DNA of 64,000 bases from Rhodanobacter sp. OK091 (GCF_900142825.1 NZ_FRCH01000002.1:744001-808000), one strand, 5' to 3'. Shown: positions 1-9,724, counted from the stretch's first letter. The notes: generated by a model not told the origin, from the letters alone. Made by a program: numbers and translations.

Positions 1-2195
1 CGATTGCCTTCCTCTGGCTGGGCGGCGGAGGCATCGCGTCGGCGGCGATCAATGCACGGCGGCAACCTGGTGACGCCGCTGCGGCACTGGCCGATGGCAA
101 TCCGCCCTTCGCGCCGAACGCGTTCATACGCATAGACACTAACGGTGCAGTGCGACTGGTCATGTCCTCAGCGGAGATGGGGCAGGCGATCTATACCGGT
201 TCGAGCATGTTGCTCGCCGAGGAACTGGGCGTCGGCCTGGATCAGATCACCGTCGAGCATTCGCCGGCCAGCGACGAGCTATACGGCATGCCGCTGCTGG
301 GTGGGCAGGTTACCGGCGGATCCACCAGTACACGCGGTACCTGGCAGGTGCTGCGCGAAGCTGGCGCTGTCGCACGCGCGTTGCTTGTTACCGCCGCGGC
401 AGCGCAGTGGCATGTTGATCCGTCGACATGCACCGTGGATCGCGGCGTGGTTCATCACGCCTCCTCGGGACGCAGCCTGGGTTTCGGTGCGCTGGCCTCG
501 GCGGCGGGCAAACTGCCCATGCCAGGCAAGGTGCAGTTAAAAGATCCCAAGGACTTCCAACTGATCGGCAAGCCATTGCGGCGCGTGGATTCCGCCGACA
601 AGGTCAGAGGCGCCACCCAATTCGGTATCGATGTACGCGTGGCCGGCATGAAGATCGCCGCTGTTCGGGCGTGCCCTACCTTCAATGGAAAACTCGCCAC
701 GGTCGATGACAAAGCGGCCAGGGCAGTACCCGGCGTGGTGGATGTGATCCGTATCGATGATGCGGTTGCCGTGGTGGGCGAGCATTTCTGGGCTGCCAAG
801 CAAGGCCTGGAAGCGCTGGATATCACATGGAAACGAGGTGAAAACGCCAATCTCACGACCCAGCAACTCCGCGACGCGCTCGCTGAGAGTGCACTCAACG
901 GCAAGTCGATCGTTGCGCGCGAGGTCGGCAGCCGGCCGGCTGATGGGAAAGCCGTCGAGTCGGTCTATCAGTCGCCGATGCTCGCGCACGCGACGATGGA
1001 GCCACTCAACGCCACCGTCTTCGTGACTTCCGACAAGTGCGAAATCTGGCTGGGTACCCAGGTGCCCGCGCGGGTTCTCAGCGCGGCGGCAAAGATCACC
1101 GGCCTGCCCGAAGACAAGATCATCGTGCACAACCAGTATCTCGGCGGTGGTTTCGGGCGACGCCTGGAAACGGACTCGGCGGAGCAGGCGATAGCCCTGG
1201 CCAAGCAGGTGTCGTATCCGCTCAAGGTCATCTGGACGCGCGAGGAAGATATCCGCCACGACCGCGTGCGACCGATGTATCACGATCGCATTTCGGCCGT
1301 ACTCGACGCGAATGGCCGACCGACCTGGTATGGCTACCGCACCAGCGGTGGCACCGTACTGGGACGTTGGGCGCCGATGGCCATGGGCAAGGACGGCCTC
1401 GACAGCGATGCCGTCGAATGCGTCGTGGAATTGCCTTACGAGATCCCGAACCTCAAGGTCGAATGGATTCGCCATGACATGCCCCCGGGGCTGGTCGTCG
1501 GCTGGTGGCGGGGCGTGGGATCGACGCATAACCTGTTCGTCGTCGAGAGCTTCATGGACGAGCTCGCGCATCACGCCGGCAAGGATCCACTGGAATACCG
1601 GCGTGCCTTGCTGCAGAAGAATCCACGGACTTTGGCCGTACTCAACCTGGCCGCCGAAAAAATAGGGTGGGGTGGTCCGCCACTACCCCCGCGGATTGCG
1701 CGCGGCATAGCGTTAGGCGAGCCGTTCGGTAGCCGGGTGTGTGCCATCGTGGAGGCGGAAGTCACTGCGCAGGGCGAAGTGCGTCTGCGCCGTGCCGTAG
1801 TCGCGCTGGACTGCGGCATCGGGGTCAATCCCAGCTCCATCGAAGCACAGATCCAGGGCGGACTTCTGTTTGGCCTCAGTGCCGCGCTCTACAGCGAGAT
1901 CACGATCAAGGATGGTGCCATCGAGCAGAGCAATTTCAACGACTACCGAAACCTGCGCATCAACGAAACTCCGTTGATCGAAGTCCATCGCATCGAAAAC
2001 AGCGAAGCGCCCGGTGGTCTGGGCGAAGTCGGTACCGCGATCGCGGCGCCAGCCCTGGCCAACGCCATCTTTGCCGCAACAGGCGTGCGCCTCTACAAGC
2101 TCCCGGTGGATCGAAATCTGCTTGTGCAGGATGCCAGTGCACTCAAGAGCGTGGTGTCCGCCACCGTCGCCGCTCAGGGGAGGAACGACGCGTGA
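1..2195 (+). CDS. Molybdopterin-binding large subunit of a xanthine dehydrogenase/isoquinoline oxidoreductase-type Mo hydroxylase (5' end outside window)
   Basis: The reading frame is open to the left edge (codons from base 3), so the true start lies outside; 730 residues are visible, which is close to full length for the IorB/CoxL-type family (about 730-770), so only the extreme N-terminus is missing. The first visible residues are hydrophobic and small (FLWLGGGGIASAA), as expected for the core of a Tat signal. Molybdopterin-site motifs are present: GGGFGRR near residue 380 and GGLGEVG near residue 675, the latter carrying the catalytic glutamate of the family. The enzyme would hydroxylate aldehydes or N-heterocycles in the periplasm. 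The next gene overlaps its stop by 4 bases and encodes the cytochrome c electron acceptor. A 2Fe-2S subunit gene would be expected just upstream. The substrate cannot be read from the sequence. Confidence 0.9.
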   Translation, partial: IAFLWLGGGGIASAAINARRQPGDAAAALADGNPPFAPNAFIRIDTNGAVRLVMSSAEMGQAIYTGSSMLLAEELGVGLDQITVEHSPASDELYGMPLLGGQVTGGSTSTRGTWQVLREAGAVARALLVTAAAAQWHVDPSTCTVDRGVVHHASSGRSLGFGALASAAGKLPMPGKVQLKDPKDFQLIGKPLRRVDSADKVRGATQFGIDVRVAGMKIAAVRACPTFNGKLATVDDKAARAVPGVVDVIRIDDAVAVVGEHFWAAKQGLEALDITWKRGENANLTTQQLRDALAESALNGKSIVAREVGSRPADGKAVESVYQSPMLAHATMEPLNATVFVTSDKCEIWLGTQVPARVLSAAAKITGLPEDKIIVHNQYLGGGFGRRLETDSAEQAIALAKQVSYPLKVIWTREEDIRHDRVRPMYHDRISAVLDANGRPTWYGYRTSGGTVLGRWAPMAMGKDGLDSDAVECVVELPYEIPNLKVEWIRHDMPPGLVVGWWRGVGSTHNLFVVESFMDELAHHAGKDPLEYRRALLQKNPRTLAVLNLAAEKIGWGGPPLPPRIARGIALGEPFGSRVCAIVEAEVTAQGEVRLRRAVVALDCGIGVNPSSIEAQIQGGLLFGLSAALYSEITIKDGAIEQSNFNDYRNLRINETPLIEVHRIENSEAPGGLGEVGTAIAAPALANAIFAATGVRLYKLPVDRNLLVQDASALKSVVSATVAAQGRNDA

Positions 2196-3496
2196 AACGC
2201 TTCCTCATCATCGTGGTTCTCGTGCTGGTTCTCGGCGGCGTGGCGTATTTCGCCCTGAATCGCACCGACAGCTCAGACGGCACGGCGCCGGCGATTGCCG
2301 GGGCCCCTGTCACCTCTGACGTGCTTGCGCGCGGCGAATACCTCACCAAAGCCGCCGACTGCATCGCTTGCCATACGGTTCCTGGTTCGGGCAAGCCGTT
2401 CGCCGGCGGCGTCGCGTTCCGGCTGCCATTCGGCACGATTTATTCGTCGAACATCACGGCGGATGCGGAAAGCGGCATCGGCAGCTGGAGCGATGATGAT
2501 TTCGTTCGCGCGGTACGTGAAGGCGTGCGCAAGGATGGCAAGCGGCTTTACCCGGCGTTCCCCTATACCTCGTACACGCAGCTGAGCCGCAGCGATGTCC
2601 TCGCGATCAAGGCCTATCTGTTCAACCTGCCGAAGATTTCGCAGCCTGACAAACCCAATGATTTCGGCTTTCCTTTCAACCAGCGCTGGGCGATGGGCTT
2701 CTGGAATGCGGCGTTCTTCAAGAGCCGGCGTTTTGTCGCCGATGCATCGAAATCGCCGCAGTGGAACAGCGGGGCGTATCTCGCGGGTGCACTGGGACAC
2801 TGCGCGGAATGCCACACGCCACGAAATGCCGGCTTCGGCCTGGAGCACGGTAACGAACTGGCCGGTGAGGTATTGCAGGGCTGGCGCGCTTACAACATCA
2901 CCGCTGACCCGGTGCACGGCATTGGTGCATGGAGTGATGGCGAGATCGCCAGCTATCTGTCCACCGGACACGCAGATGGCCGTGGCTCCGCCTCCGGTCC
3001 GATGGGCGAGGCCGTGGAAAACAGCCTTCAATTCCTGAAACCCGAAGACACGGCAGCCCTGGTGACCTATCTACGCAGCATTCCCGCGCGGGAAGGGAAG
3101 GACCCTATCGCCATCGATGCGAAAGCGGCTCCCGCACTGGCTTCCAGCGACACAGCTCCCGGCGGAGACAGTGCCGATGTAAAAAGCGCGGGGCTGAAAC
3201 TCTTCGAAAGCGCCTGCGCAAGCTGCCACCAATGGAATGGCCAGGGCCAGCAGACACCGTACGCCTCGTTGCTGGGTACGCGCGGCGTCAATGACATCAA
3301 CGGTGGCAATGCCACCCAGGTCATCTTGCATGGTTCCAGAATGCGCCTCGATGGACACGATGTCTCCATGCCGGAGTTTGGCCGTGCTTACTCGGACACG
3401 GAGGTAGCGGCTTTGGCGAACTATGTCATCGCGCACTTCGGGAACAAAAAGGGGGCGGTCACCCCTTACGCGGTTGCGCAAGGTCGCCAACGCTAG
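2192..3496 (+). CDS. Three-haem cytochrome c electron acceptor of the Mo hydroxylase
   Basis: 434 residues starting at a GTG that overlaps the stop of the Mo subunit (GTGA), with AGGGGAGGA just upstream as ribosome site; the overlap argues for translational coupling. An N-terminal membrane anchor or signal (FLIIVVLVLVLGGVAYFAL) is followed by three c-type haem sites: CIACH at residue 57, CAECH at 204 and CASCH at 342. This is the layout of the cytochrome subunit of membrane alcohol/aldehyde dehydrogenases and of IorAB-type hydroxylases. It would pass electrons from the molybdenum subunit to the quinone pool or a terminal oxidase on the periplasmic side. A paralogue lies at 52693-53958. The family call is secure; the exact electron partner is inferred. 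Confidence 0.92.
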   Translation: MKRFLIIVVLVLVLGGVAYFALNRTDSSDGTAPAIAGAPVTSDVLARGEYLTKAADCIACHTVPGSGKPFAGGVAFRLPFGTIYSSNITADAESGIGSWSDDDFVRAVREGVRKDGKRLYPAFPYTSYTQLSRSDVLAIKAYLFNLPKISQPDKPNDFGFPFNQRWAMGFWNAAFFKSRRFVADASKSPQWNSGAYLAGALGHCAECHTPRNAGFGLEHGNELAGEVLQGWRAYNITADPVHGIGAWSDGEIASYLSTGHADGRGSASGPMGEAVENSLQFLKPEDTAALVTYLRSIPAREGKDPIAIDAKAAPALASSDTAPGGDSADVKSAGLKLFESACASCHQWNGQGQQTPYASLLGTRGVNDINGGNATQVILHGSRMRLDGHDVSMPEFGRAYSDTEVAALANYVIAHFGNKKGAVTPYAVAQGRQR

Positions 3497-3713
3497 ATCG
3501 TGGATGCGGGTTCGCGTCGATCCCATACCCGTGCAGCCTGCTGCGCGTGTAGCGGTTCATTGACCAGGATTGCAGAAGGCGATTGTAACGCTGCCGTTCA
3601 CACGCGGCCCGATCCGTGCAGGCCGAACGTGGGGCAGGTAACGATGGGGCATCTCGCAGCGAAAGCTCAGGATCACCGGCTTATTCGCTCCCCAACCCAC
3701 GAAGGTCATGTTC

Positions 3714-4418
3714 ATGAAAACCCGCTACCTCCACCGAAAAGAGCTGCTCGCCGCCATGGCTGTTGCGATCTCGGCAACCAGCATTTCCGCAATGGCTGCC
3801 GATCAGCCCATACACGTGCGCGGAACCGTCGCCGACGTGACGGCTACCGGCTTTACCGTGCAGACCGATGCCGGCTCCAGAACCATCACCATCGCAGCCG
3901 ATACACGAATTACCGGCGTGGTGCCGAGCAGCCTCGACCAGATCGCGCCAGGCTCGTTCATCGGTTCGGCCAACGTGCCCGATGGCAAGACCTCGCGTGC
4001 GCTCGAAGTGGTGGTATTCCCATCGGCGATGAAAGGATCCGGCCTGGGTGACTACGCATGGGATCTCCCCGCCAAAGGCGGCAGCACATCGGCGATGACC
4101 AACGGCAGCGTGATGCCTTCGGCGATGACGAACGGCACCGTCAAAAAGATGAATCACGCGATGCCGATGGCATCGGCGATGACGAACGGTACCGTGAAGA
4201 GCGCTTCCGGCAGCAGCGATCGCATGCTGGTGGTTGATTATGGAAAGGGCGAAAAGACGATCGCCGTGCCAGCCAACGTGCCGGTGGTGACCTTCAAACC
4301 TGCTGACAGGAACGCGATCGTCAAGGGCACGCATGTTTTCGTGGTGGGCTTGCCTGGCAATCCGGTGAACGCCAAGATCGTGACCGTCGGCCTCGATGGC
4401 ACCGTGCCTCCCATGTGA
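3714..4418 (+). CDS. Exported DUF5666-like protein with internal SAMTNG repeats
   Basis: 234 residues from the ATG at 3714; an ATG at 3708 is also possible, but GAAGG at 3701-3705 is better spaced for 3714. A clear signal peptide ends near AMA-AD. Two beta-rich stretches of the type 'V.G.V..V...G.TV....G..TI.....T.I' flank a low-complexity linker. They resemble the OB-like DUF5666 module found in periplasmic proteins of unknown role. The linker carries three copies of SAMTNG(S/T)V, encoded by near-identical DNA starting at 4089, 4119 and 4173. The gene stands alone between the cytochrome c gene and the convergent YedY-like gene. Function unknown; periplasmic location is likely. Confidence 0.7.
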   Translation: MKTRYLHRKELLAAMAVAISATSISAMAADQPIHVRGTVADVTATGFTVQTDAGSRTITIAADTRITGVVPSSLDQIAPGSFIGSANVPDGKTSRALEVVVFPSAMKGSGLGDYAWDLPAKGGSTSAMTNGSVMPSAMTNGTVKKMNHAMPMASAMTNGTVKSASGSSDRMLVVDYGKGEKTIAVPANVPVVTFKPADRNAIVKGTHVFVVGLPGNPVNAKIVTVGLDGTVPPM

Positions 4419-4573
4419 TGGGCAGCGGCATTTGAAGTATTCCACGTCGTCCGTCCTTGCCTGCATGCTGTGGGCAGGGACGGAGCGCTCGAATGTCTTT
4501 TGTGTCGGCCCCTCGGGATCGTCATGAGCGATATATGACCGATCCCGGGGTTCGAAGCCGCTACGCATCCCGA

Positions 4574-5329
4574 TCAGATGCCGGCGTACCACTCGTAGCC
4601 CTGGTCTTCCCAATAGCCGCCCTTGCCGTCGCCAATCGCATCGAAGGATTTGACCACCTCGATGCGGCTCAGGTATTTCGCCTGCTTGTAGCCAAGTTGC
4701 CGACCCACGCGCAGGCGCAGGGGCGCACCGTTCGGCACCGGTAGCGGTTTGTCGTTCAAGCCGAAAGCCAGCAGTGTCTGCGGATGCCTCGCCTCGTCGA
4801 TGTCCACGCTCTCGTAATAAGGCGTGTCCACGTCCATCTCGTCGAAGCAGTGAAAAACGACGAAGCGTGCCTGCGGATCGGCCCCGACGTGGTCGAGCAC
4901 GGCGGAGAGCAAGGTGCCTTGCCATTTGCCGATGGCGCTCCAGCCTTCCACGCAATCGTGCCGGGTGATCTGCGTGCGCGTGTCGAGTTTCTTCAGGTCG
5001 TCGATCGACAGCATGGCGGGGTGGCTGACCATGCCGTCCACCTGCAATTTGTAGTCACGGAACTGATTCGCCATCAGCGTCTGATACGCCGGCGTGTTGG
5101 GCATCGTGGTGCCGTTGGGATGAAATACCGAGGAGATGTCGGCCTCGGTATATTCCTTCGCCATGGCGCTGGACGGTGCCAGCAAAGCCTGCACGCGGCG
5201 GTTCAGCCCCTCGGCCTTGCCCAGCACCTTCGGACCCCAGCTGCTTTGCGAAATGCGGTCGCAGCCGGCGACGATCAGGCTGGCCGTACCCATGATGGCG
5301 ATGCGCAGGAATGATCGGCGGTCAGTCAT
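4574..5329 (-). CDS. YedY/MsrP-like molybdopterin-dependent oxidoreductase, Tat lipoprotein
   Basis: 251 residues. Start chosen at the ATG giving MTDRRSFLRIAIMG, which has a twin-arginine motif followed by a lipobox (LIVAGC, Cys23), so the product is predicted to be Tat-exported and lipid-anchored. The sulfite-oxidase-fold core shows the molybdenum-ligand cysteine in RHDCVEGW (Cys126), followed by the family stretch KWQG..LSAVLDHVG and a C-terminal LGYKQAKYL segment. The start overlaps the stop of the upstream cytochrome b gene by 8 bases, so the two form an operon on the minus strand and probably a membrane complex in which the cytochrome b supplies or removes electrons. Substrate unknown: related enzymes reduce oxidised methionine or other S- or N-oxides, but this member has a different membrane partner from classical MsrQ. 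Confidence 0.88.
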   Translation of the reverse strand: MTDRRSFLRIAIMGTASLIVAGCDRISQSSWGPKVLGKAEGLNRRVQALLAPSSAMAKEYTEADISSVFHPNGTTMPNTPAYQTLMANQFRDYKLQVDGMVSHPAMLSIDDLKKLDTRTQITRHDCVEGWSAIGKWQGTLLSAVLDHVGADPQARFVVFHCFDEMDVDTPYYESVDIDEARHPQTLLAFGLNDKPLPVPNGAPLRLRVGRQLGYKQAKYLSRIEVVKSFDAIGDGKGGYWEDQGYEWYAGI

Positions 5330-6260
5330 GGGAACGCTCCTCGGCAGAGATCGTCTCGTCTGGATCGGAGGTATGGCCTTTACCTGCATCGACTTTGTAA
5401 TAACCGGTGATCATGCCGCGCAGCTGATTGAACACACCGCTTATGAGCACTTCGAACAGATGGATCAGCACGAAGGCGACGAATGCCCAGGCGATGATGA
5501 AATGAATGGTCCGTGCCGACTGGCGGCCACCAACAGCCTCGACCAGGGGCGAGAGCACGGCATCCATGCGCGGCGACATCGCCAGTCCCATCAGCACGAT
5601 GCCGACACCGAACACGAAGATCACGATGAGGTAGGCGAGCCGTTGCAGGATGTTGTAGCGCAGCGCCTCTTCGCCGTGCGGATGCTTGAAGCGGATGTGG
5701 TCGAGGATCGAATGACCGATGCCGCGCCAGTCACTGCGGGTGGGCCACAGATCGCGTTGCAGGTGCCTTCTGGCGAGGGAATAGCCGACGTAGCAAAGCC
5801 CGTTGAGCACGAACACCCAGGCGAAGAAGAAGTGCCAGCGCCTTCCCATCGCCAGCCAGCCGGCGCCCGGTACGGTGAGCCAGGATGGAAAGCCGCGTAC
5901 TTCAGGCGTGCCGTCGCTGCCTTTGGATACGCCCAGCACGCCGGTGGTGGTGAATTCGAGGCTGCCGATCCGGGTGGTGCCGACCAGGTTTCCTGCCGAA
6001 TCCTGATGGGCGTCCAGGGTCAGCAGTTCCTTGCCCTTGTCGGACCGGTTGCCCCAGTAAAGGCTCGGATGCGCGTTGAAGATCTGCAAGCCGCTGAACA
6101 GCATCAGCGACAGTGCGATGACGTTGATCCAGTGCATGATCCGGATCGGCAGCGTATGCCGATAGACCAGCCGGCGCGATGGCTGCGGCGACACGGGTGC
6201 CGGCGTCTCCAACTCGACAACAGCAACACTTTCCGTATTCACGATGTGCACCCCCGGCAA
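5322..6260 (-). CDS. Cytochrome b561-type membrane subunit, partner of the YedY-like molybdoprotein
   Basis: 312 residues. After a proline-rich cytoplasmic N-terminus come several hydrophobic segments (IALSLMLFSGLQIF, FFFAWVFVLNGLCYVGYSLA, LAYLIVIFVFGVGIVLMGLAMS, IIAWAFVAFVLIHLFEVLISG). Histidines sit at the expected haem-ligand places (IMHWINV, FKHPHG, TIHFIIAWAF, LIHLFE). This is the pattern of the Ni,Fe-hydrogenase/thiosulfate-reductase cytochrome b family (cytochrome b561 domain). A periplasmic loop of about 70 residues, with the YWGN region, lies between helices 1 and 2. It is transcribed before and overlaps the molybdoprotein gene, so it most likely anchors it and links it to quinones. 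A 274-base gap upstream holds its own promoter region; I saw no clear -35/-10 pair there. Confidence 0.88.
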   Translation of the reverse strand: MPGVHIVNTESVAVVELETPAPVSPQPSRRLVYRHTLPIRIMHWINVIALSLMLFSGLQIFNAHPSLYWGNRSDKGKELLTLDAHQDSAGNLVGTTRIGSLEFTTTGVLGVSKGSDGTPEVRGFPSWLTVPGAGWLAMGRRWHFFFAWVFVLNGLCYVGYSLARRHLQRDLWPTRSDWRGIGHSILDHIRFKHPHGEEALRYNILQRLAYLIVIFVFGVGIVLMGLAMSPRMDAVLSPLVEAVGGRQSARTIHFIIAWAFVAFVLIHLFEVLISGVFNQLRGMITGYYKVDAGKGHTSDPDETISAEERSHD

Positions 6261-6534
6261 AACATGACCAACAGAGCAGTGTTCAATTATGCGGATGCGA
6301 CGGAGATCGATCTCTCACCAGCCGCATCGACAGCATTTTGTCTTACTTTCGTTGCCATGCCGCGTGAAGTTACTCGCCGGTAAGGGGAGAGCGCAAATGG
6401 ATGCTGCGCCAACCTCCTGGCGATGCGGTTCTCAAGGGGGCAGATCCGTTGCTGACCAACGCACATGGGCGCAGCGATGCGCAACCGATAGCCGCGGGAC
6501 AGTGACGGTTCGACCATCTGGGTCTGCCAGTCCA

Positions 6535-9500
6535 TCAGCCCATAGGTCGTCTTCCAAACAGACGCGGGTCAAACACCACATGTCCGGGAATGGCCAGCAC
6601 CACGTCGGTGCCGCCGAGCTCGCCACGGCGAATGGTCAGAGTGGCGCCGAGTTTTTCCGCCCGCTCGTGCATGCCGACCAAACCCCAGTGACCGTCACGC
6701 CGGCCCTGCCGGATAGTGCTCGCCTGGATGCCGCGGCCGTCGTCGCGAACGGCGATGCGCAAGCTTTGCGGTTGGTAGCTGATATCGACCTTGATCAACT
6801 TGGCGTTGGCATGGATGAAGGCGTTGCGCATGGCTTCGCGGACGATTTCGACGACTTCGTCGCAGGCGGGAGGGCATAAGGGTTTCTCGACGCCGCTCAT
6901 GCTTACCCGGAAGGGTGTGCCATAGGTGGATGCCAGCTCTTCGCCGATCGCGTGAATGGATTGGGTAAGTTGCCCCCGTCCCTGATCGGCGCCGCGCAGC
7001 GCCACGATCTTGTCGCGCCCTTCGACCAGCATGTCACGCGCCTGGACGATCGCTGCATCCAGGGCGCCGCGCTGGCGATCGTCGGCAGGCAGCCCAGCGA
7101 CCAGCGCTTGCAGGCGAAGCAACAGGCCTTGTACGCCTTGCAGCAAGGTGTCGTGCAATTCCCGCGCAATGCGTTCGCGTTCGCGGGTGCGCTCTTCAAG
7201 ACGCAGGCGGATCCGCCCGCTCATCAGACGCAGCCACCACAGATAGAGCGCTGCGATCAGCAGAAGTCCGGCGGCGATGCATAGCAGGCGGAACCACGAG
7301 GTTTGAAAGAACTGCGGCGCAATACTGAAGTCGATGCTGGCGTCTTGGTCGTTCCAGATACCGTCGTCATTCGCAGCAGTGACATGGAAGCGGTACTTGC
7401 CCGGCCCGAGATTGGAATAGAACGCCTCGCGGCGGGTGCCGCTGTCCTGCCATTGGTTATCCACGCCGTCGAGCTTGTAGCGGAATCGCACACGGTCGGG
7501 AATGGCCAGGCTGGTGGCGGTGTAGTCAAGGCGCACATTGCTGGTGTGCTGCGGCAGGCGCAGCGATTGCGGGTTGGTATAGCTGCGGTCGCCGGCAGTC
7601 AGGCCCTGGATGAATACCGGCGGCGCGATGGGATTGCGGTGCAGGCGCGCAGGATCGATCCATGCAACGCCCTGGTTGGTGTTGAACCAGATGCGGCCCA
7701 GGGAATCCGCGGCGGCAGTCGATACAGGCGAGGCCTGCAACGCAATGCCGGGCAAGCCGTCGTGGTAGTCGTACAACTCATAAGCTGCGCGGTAGCCGCC
7801 GCCGAAGCCTTTATGGAAGGCATCGGCATCAATATGCATGACGCCCCGGCTGCCATTGATCCAGACGTCGCCGCGGTCGGTGCGTACGATGCCCGACACG
7901 CCGGCCAGCACCTGCGGCTCGGTGATGGCGAGCGACTCGAATCGTCCCTGGCGCAGGCGGGCGAGTCCGCCATCGCCACCGACGAGCAGGTCGCCAGCGC
8001 TGGTGTCGATGGTGGCGATATTGCCGACGTGCAAGCCCTGGGCCGGTCCGAATACCTGCCGCACCTGGCCGTCGATCGACAGTATCCGGTTTTCGGGGTA
8101 GCCGGCCCAGAGCCGGCCGGAGGCATCGAGAGCGAGCGCGCTGGGTGTCATCGCATCCAGTCCGGGGCCCTGATCAACACGGGTCCAGTGGTTCTGGTCC
8201 CAGTGATAAAGGCCGTTGTCGGCAAAGCTGGCCCACAGTCCGCCTTGTCGGTCCGAGGCTATCGCCCGGACGGTCACAAGCTTGCCGGCCACCGGCAGCT
8301 CGAGCGGGACGAAACGGCCATTCACCATCCGGCCGAGGCAGTCGTACCCGACCAACCACAAGGTGTTGTCGGCCGCGTAGAGTGCCGCGTCGATATGGGG
8401 TAGGCCTTGCGAGATCACTTCCGCGTCTTGCGCGGTAGCACGCAGGAGCGAACCGCCGCTCGCCATCCAGATCTGGCCTACATCGCTGGCGACGAGCTCG
8501 GAACTGGCTGCTGGCACCGCCTTGGTGTTCGCCGGCACCCGCACTTTGTTGAGATGAAAACTGCTCAAACCCAGATTGGTACCGGCCCACAGCGTGCCTT
8601 CGCGGTCCTCGAGCAGCGGTACCGCAACGTCCGATGGCAAGCCGCTATCGTGATTGAACACGCCATCGATGTCGGCGGGTTGCAGCGAGCGGCCGCCGGC
8701 CAGGCGAGACGGCGACGACACCCGATAGACGCCGCCCCGCTCGGCATCGGACCCCCACAGATGACCGTCATGGTCGAACAGCAAGCGCTTGGATCGTGCG
8801 AAGGACGTTCTGGCCAGCGGTTGCTTCAGATCGGGCGAAGGGTGCGCCGCGGACAAGCCGGGCAGGGCGCGAGTGCCGTGCAACCCGTCCGACAGCCACA
8901 GCGTGCCGTCAGATGCCTGCGCCAGAACGGCATCCGGATCCACGCGCTCGCTGGTGCTCTCGAAACGGTGCGAACCCTTGCGCAGGAACATCAACTGGTC
9001 GCCGGTGGTCACCCACAACGTGCCCTCGCTGTCGGCCATCACCCAGTCGGCCCGTTTCGCCGGATAGCCCCAGTCGCTACCTATGGTCTGCCAATGCCGG
9101 CCATCGAAGCGCGCCAGCCCTCCGCGGCTGGCGGCCCATAGGCTGCCGTCACCGGCTTGGGCGAAGGCGATCACCATGCCGGTTGGAAAGCCGTCGCGAT
9201 CGGTGTAGTGCGTAACGTGGCCGGCCTTGAGCACGCTGGCGCCGCCGTAGAAAAAGCCGATCCACAGGGAACCGTCTGGAAGCATGGACAGGGCGGTGAT
9301 GTCCATGGAACGGAAGCCTTCGCCCGGCGAAGGTTCGTAGCGTTCGAATCTAGCGCCGTCGAAGCGGTAAAGGCCGGTTCCTGTGCCCAGCCACAGGAAC
9401 CCGTCGCCACCCTGGGCCAGCGCCCAGATGTCCGCCGGCGCAGCGCGCTCGACGGTCCAGGAGGTCAGCCGAAACTGCTCGGCCGTGCTGACGGGTTGCG

Positions 9501-9597
9501 CGCTTATGCACCAACACAGACCCAGCAGGCACGCGCCCAACAGGTTTCGCAGCGCGTTGTATGTACTGTGCTTCATCCACATCGCTCTGATAAGCAT
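6535..9597 (-). CDS. Hybrid-free sensor histidine kinase with Reg_prop propeller, Y_Y_Y and HisKA_3/HATPase domains
   Basis: Up to 1020 residues; the start is uncertain, because the first ATG (9597) has AAGGAG only one base away, while downstream ATGs at 9582 and 9576 precede the signal peptide (LLGACLLGLCWCISAQP). Repeated W(L/V)G.(G/D).GL..(F/Y)DG units from about residue 45 to 660 form the two-component-regulator propeller. A Y_Y_Y domain follows at about 685-750 and one transmembrane helix near 770-790. The HisKA_3 box RELHDTLLQG (His near 815) comes next, then a HATPase domain with an N box (EAMRNAFIHANAK) and a G box (DDGRGI). The kinase would sense a periplasmic signal and phosphorylate the divergently encoded NarL/LuxR-type regulator at 9756. 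A frameshifted paralogue is at 46161-49177. Confidence 0.93.
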   Translation of the reverse strand: MLIRAMWMKHSTYNALRNLLGACLLGLCWCISAQPVSTAEQFRLTSWTVERAAPADIWALAQGGDGFLWLGTGTGLYRFDGARFERYEPSPGEGFRSMDITALSMLPDGSLWIGFFYGGASVLKAGHVTHYTDRDGFPTGMVIAFAQAGDGSLWAASRGGLARFDGRHWQTIGSDWGYPAKRADWVMADSEGTLWVTTGDQLMFLRKGSHRFESTSERVDPDAVLAQASDGTLWLSDGLHGTRALPGLSAAHPSPDLKQPLARTSFARSKRLLFDHDGHLWGSDAERGGVYRVSSPSRLAGGRSLQPADIDGVFNHDSGLPSDVAVPLLEDREGTLWAGTNLGLSSFHLNKVRVPANTKAVPAASSELVASDVGQIWMASGGSLLRATAQDAEVISQGLPHIDAALYAADNTLWLVGYDCLGRMVNGRFVPLELPVAGKLVTVRAIASDRQGGLWASFADNGLYHWDQNHWTRVDQGPGLDAMTPSALALDASGRLWAGYPENRILSIDGQVRQVFGPAQGLHVGNIATIDTSAGDLLVGGDGGLARLRQGRFESLAITEPQVLAGVSGIVRTDRGDVWINGSRGVMHIDADAFHKGFGGGYRAAYELYDYHDGLPGIALQASPVSTAAADSLGRIWFNTNQGVAWIDPARLHRNPIAPPVFIQGLTAGDRSYTNPQSLRLPQHTSNVRLDYTATSLAIPDRVRFRYKLDGVDNQWQDSGTRREAFYSNLGPGKYRFHVTAANDDGIWNDQDASIDFSIAPQFFQTSWFRLLCIAAGLLLIAALYLWWLRLMSGRIRLRLEERTRERERIARELHDTLLQGVQGLLLRLQALVAGLPADDRQRGALDAAIVQARDMLVEGRDKIVALRGADQGRGQLTQSIHAIGEELASTYGTPFRVSMSGVEKPLCPPACDEVVEIVREAMRNAFIHANAKLIKVDISYQPQSLRIAVRDDGRGIQASTIRQGRRDGHWGLVGMHERAEKLGATLTIRRGELGGTDVVLAIPGHVVFDPRLFGRRPMG

Positions 9598-9703
9598 GCT
9601 CCTTGTTGCGATCCGTATTCCGGTCGGAGGCTGCTTTGGAGCGGGTTACTGACGGGCAGTGTATCGGCAACGCTCCACCGCGTCCGGCGGCCCGGACGGT
9701 GTG

Positions 9704-9724
9704 TTCACCCGAATGGGCATTGAA
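9704..9724. promoter_or_regulatory. 21-nt motif shared with the region before the second response regulator
   Basis: The core CACCCGAATGGGCATTGAA at 9706-9724 matches 54143-54161 at 18 of 19 positions (19 of 21 over the full element). It contains the inverted triplets CCC-N4-GGG. It lies between the divergent sensor kinase and response regulator genes, 31 bases before the regulator start. A binding site for this regulator family is an inference from the position and conservation only. Confidence 0.4.

Noticed and set aside
5136-6383. 415-codon plus-strand open frame across the cytochrome b and molybdoprotein genes
   Set aside because: It crosses two genes with clear motifs on the other strand and has no family features.
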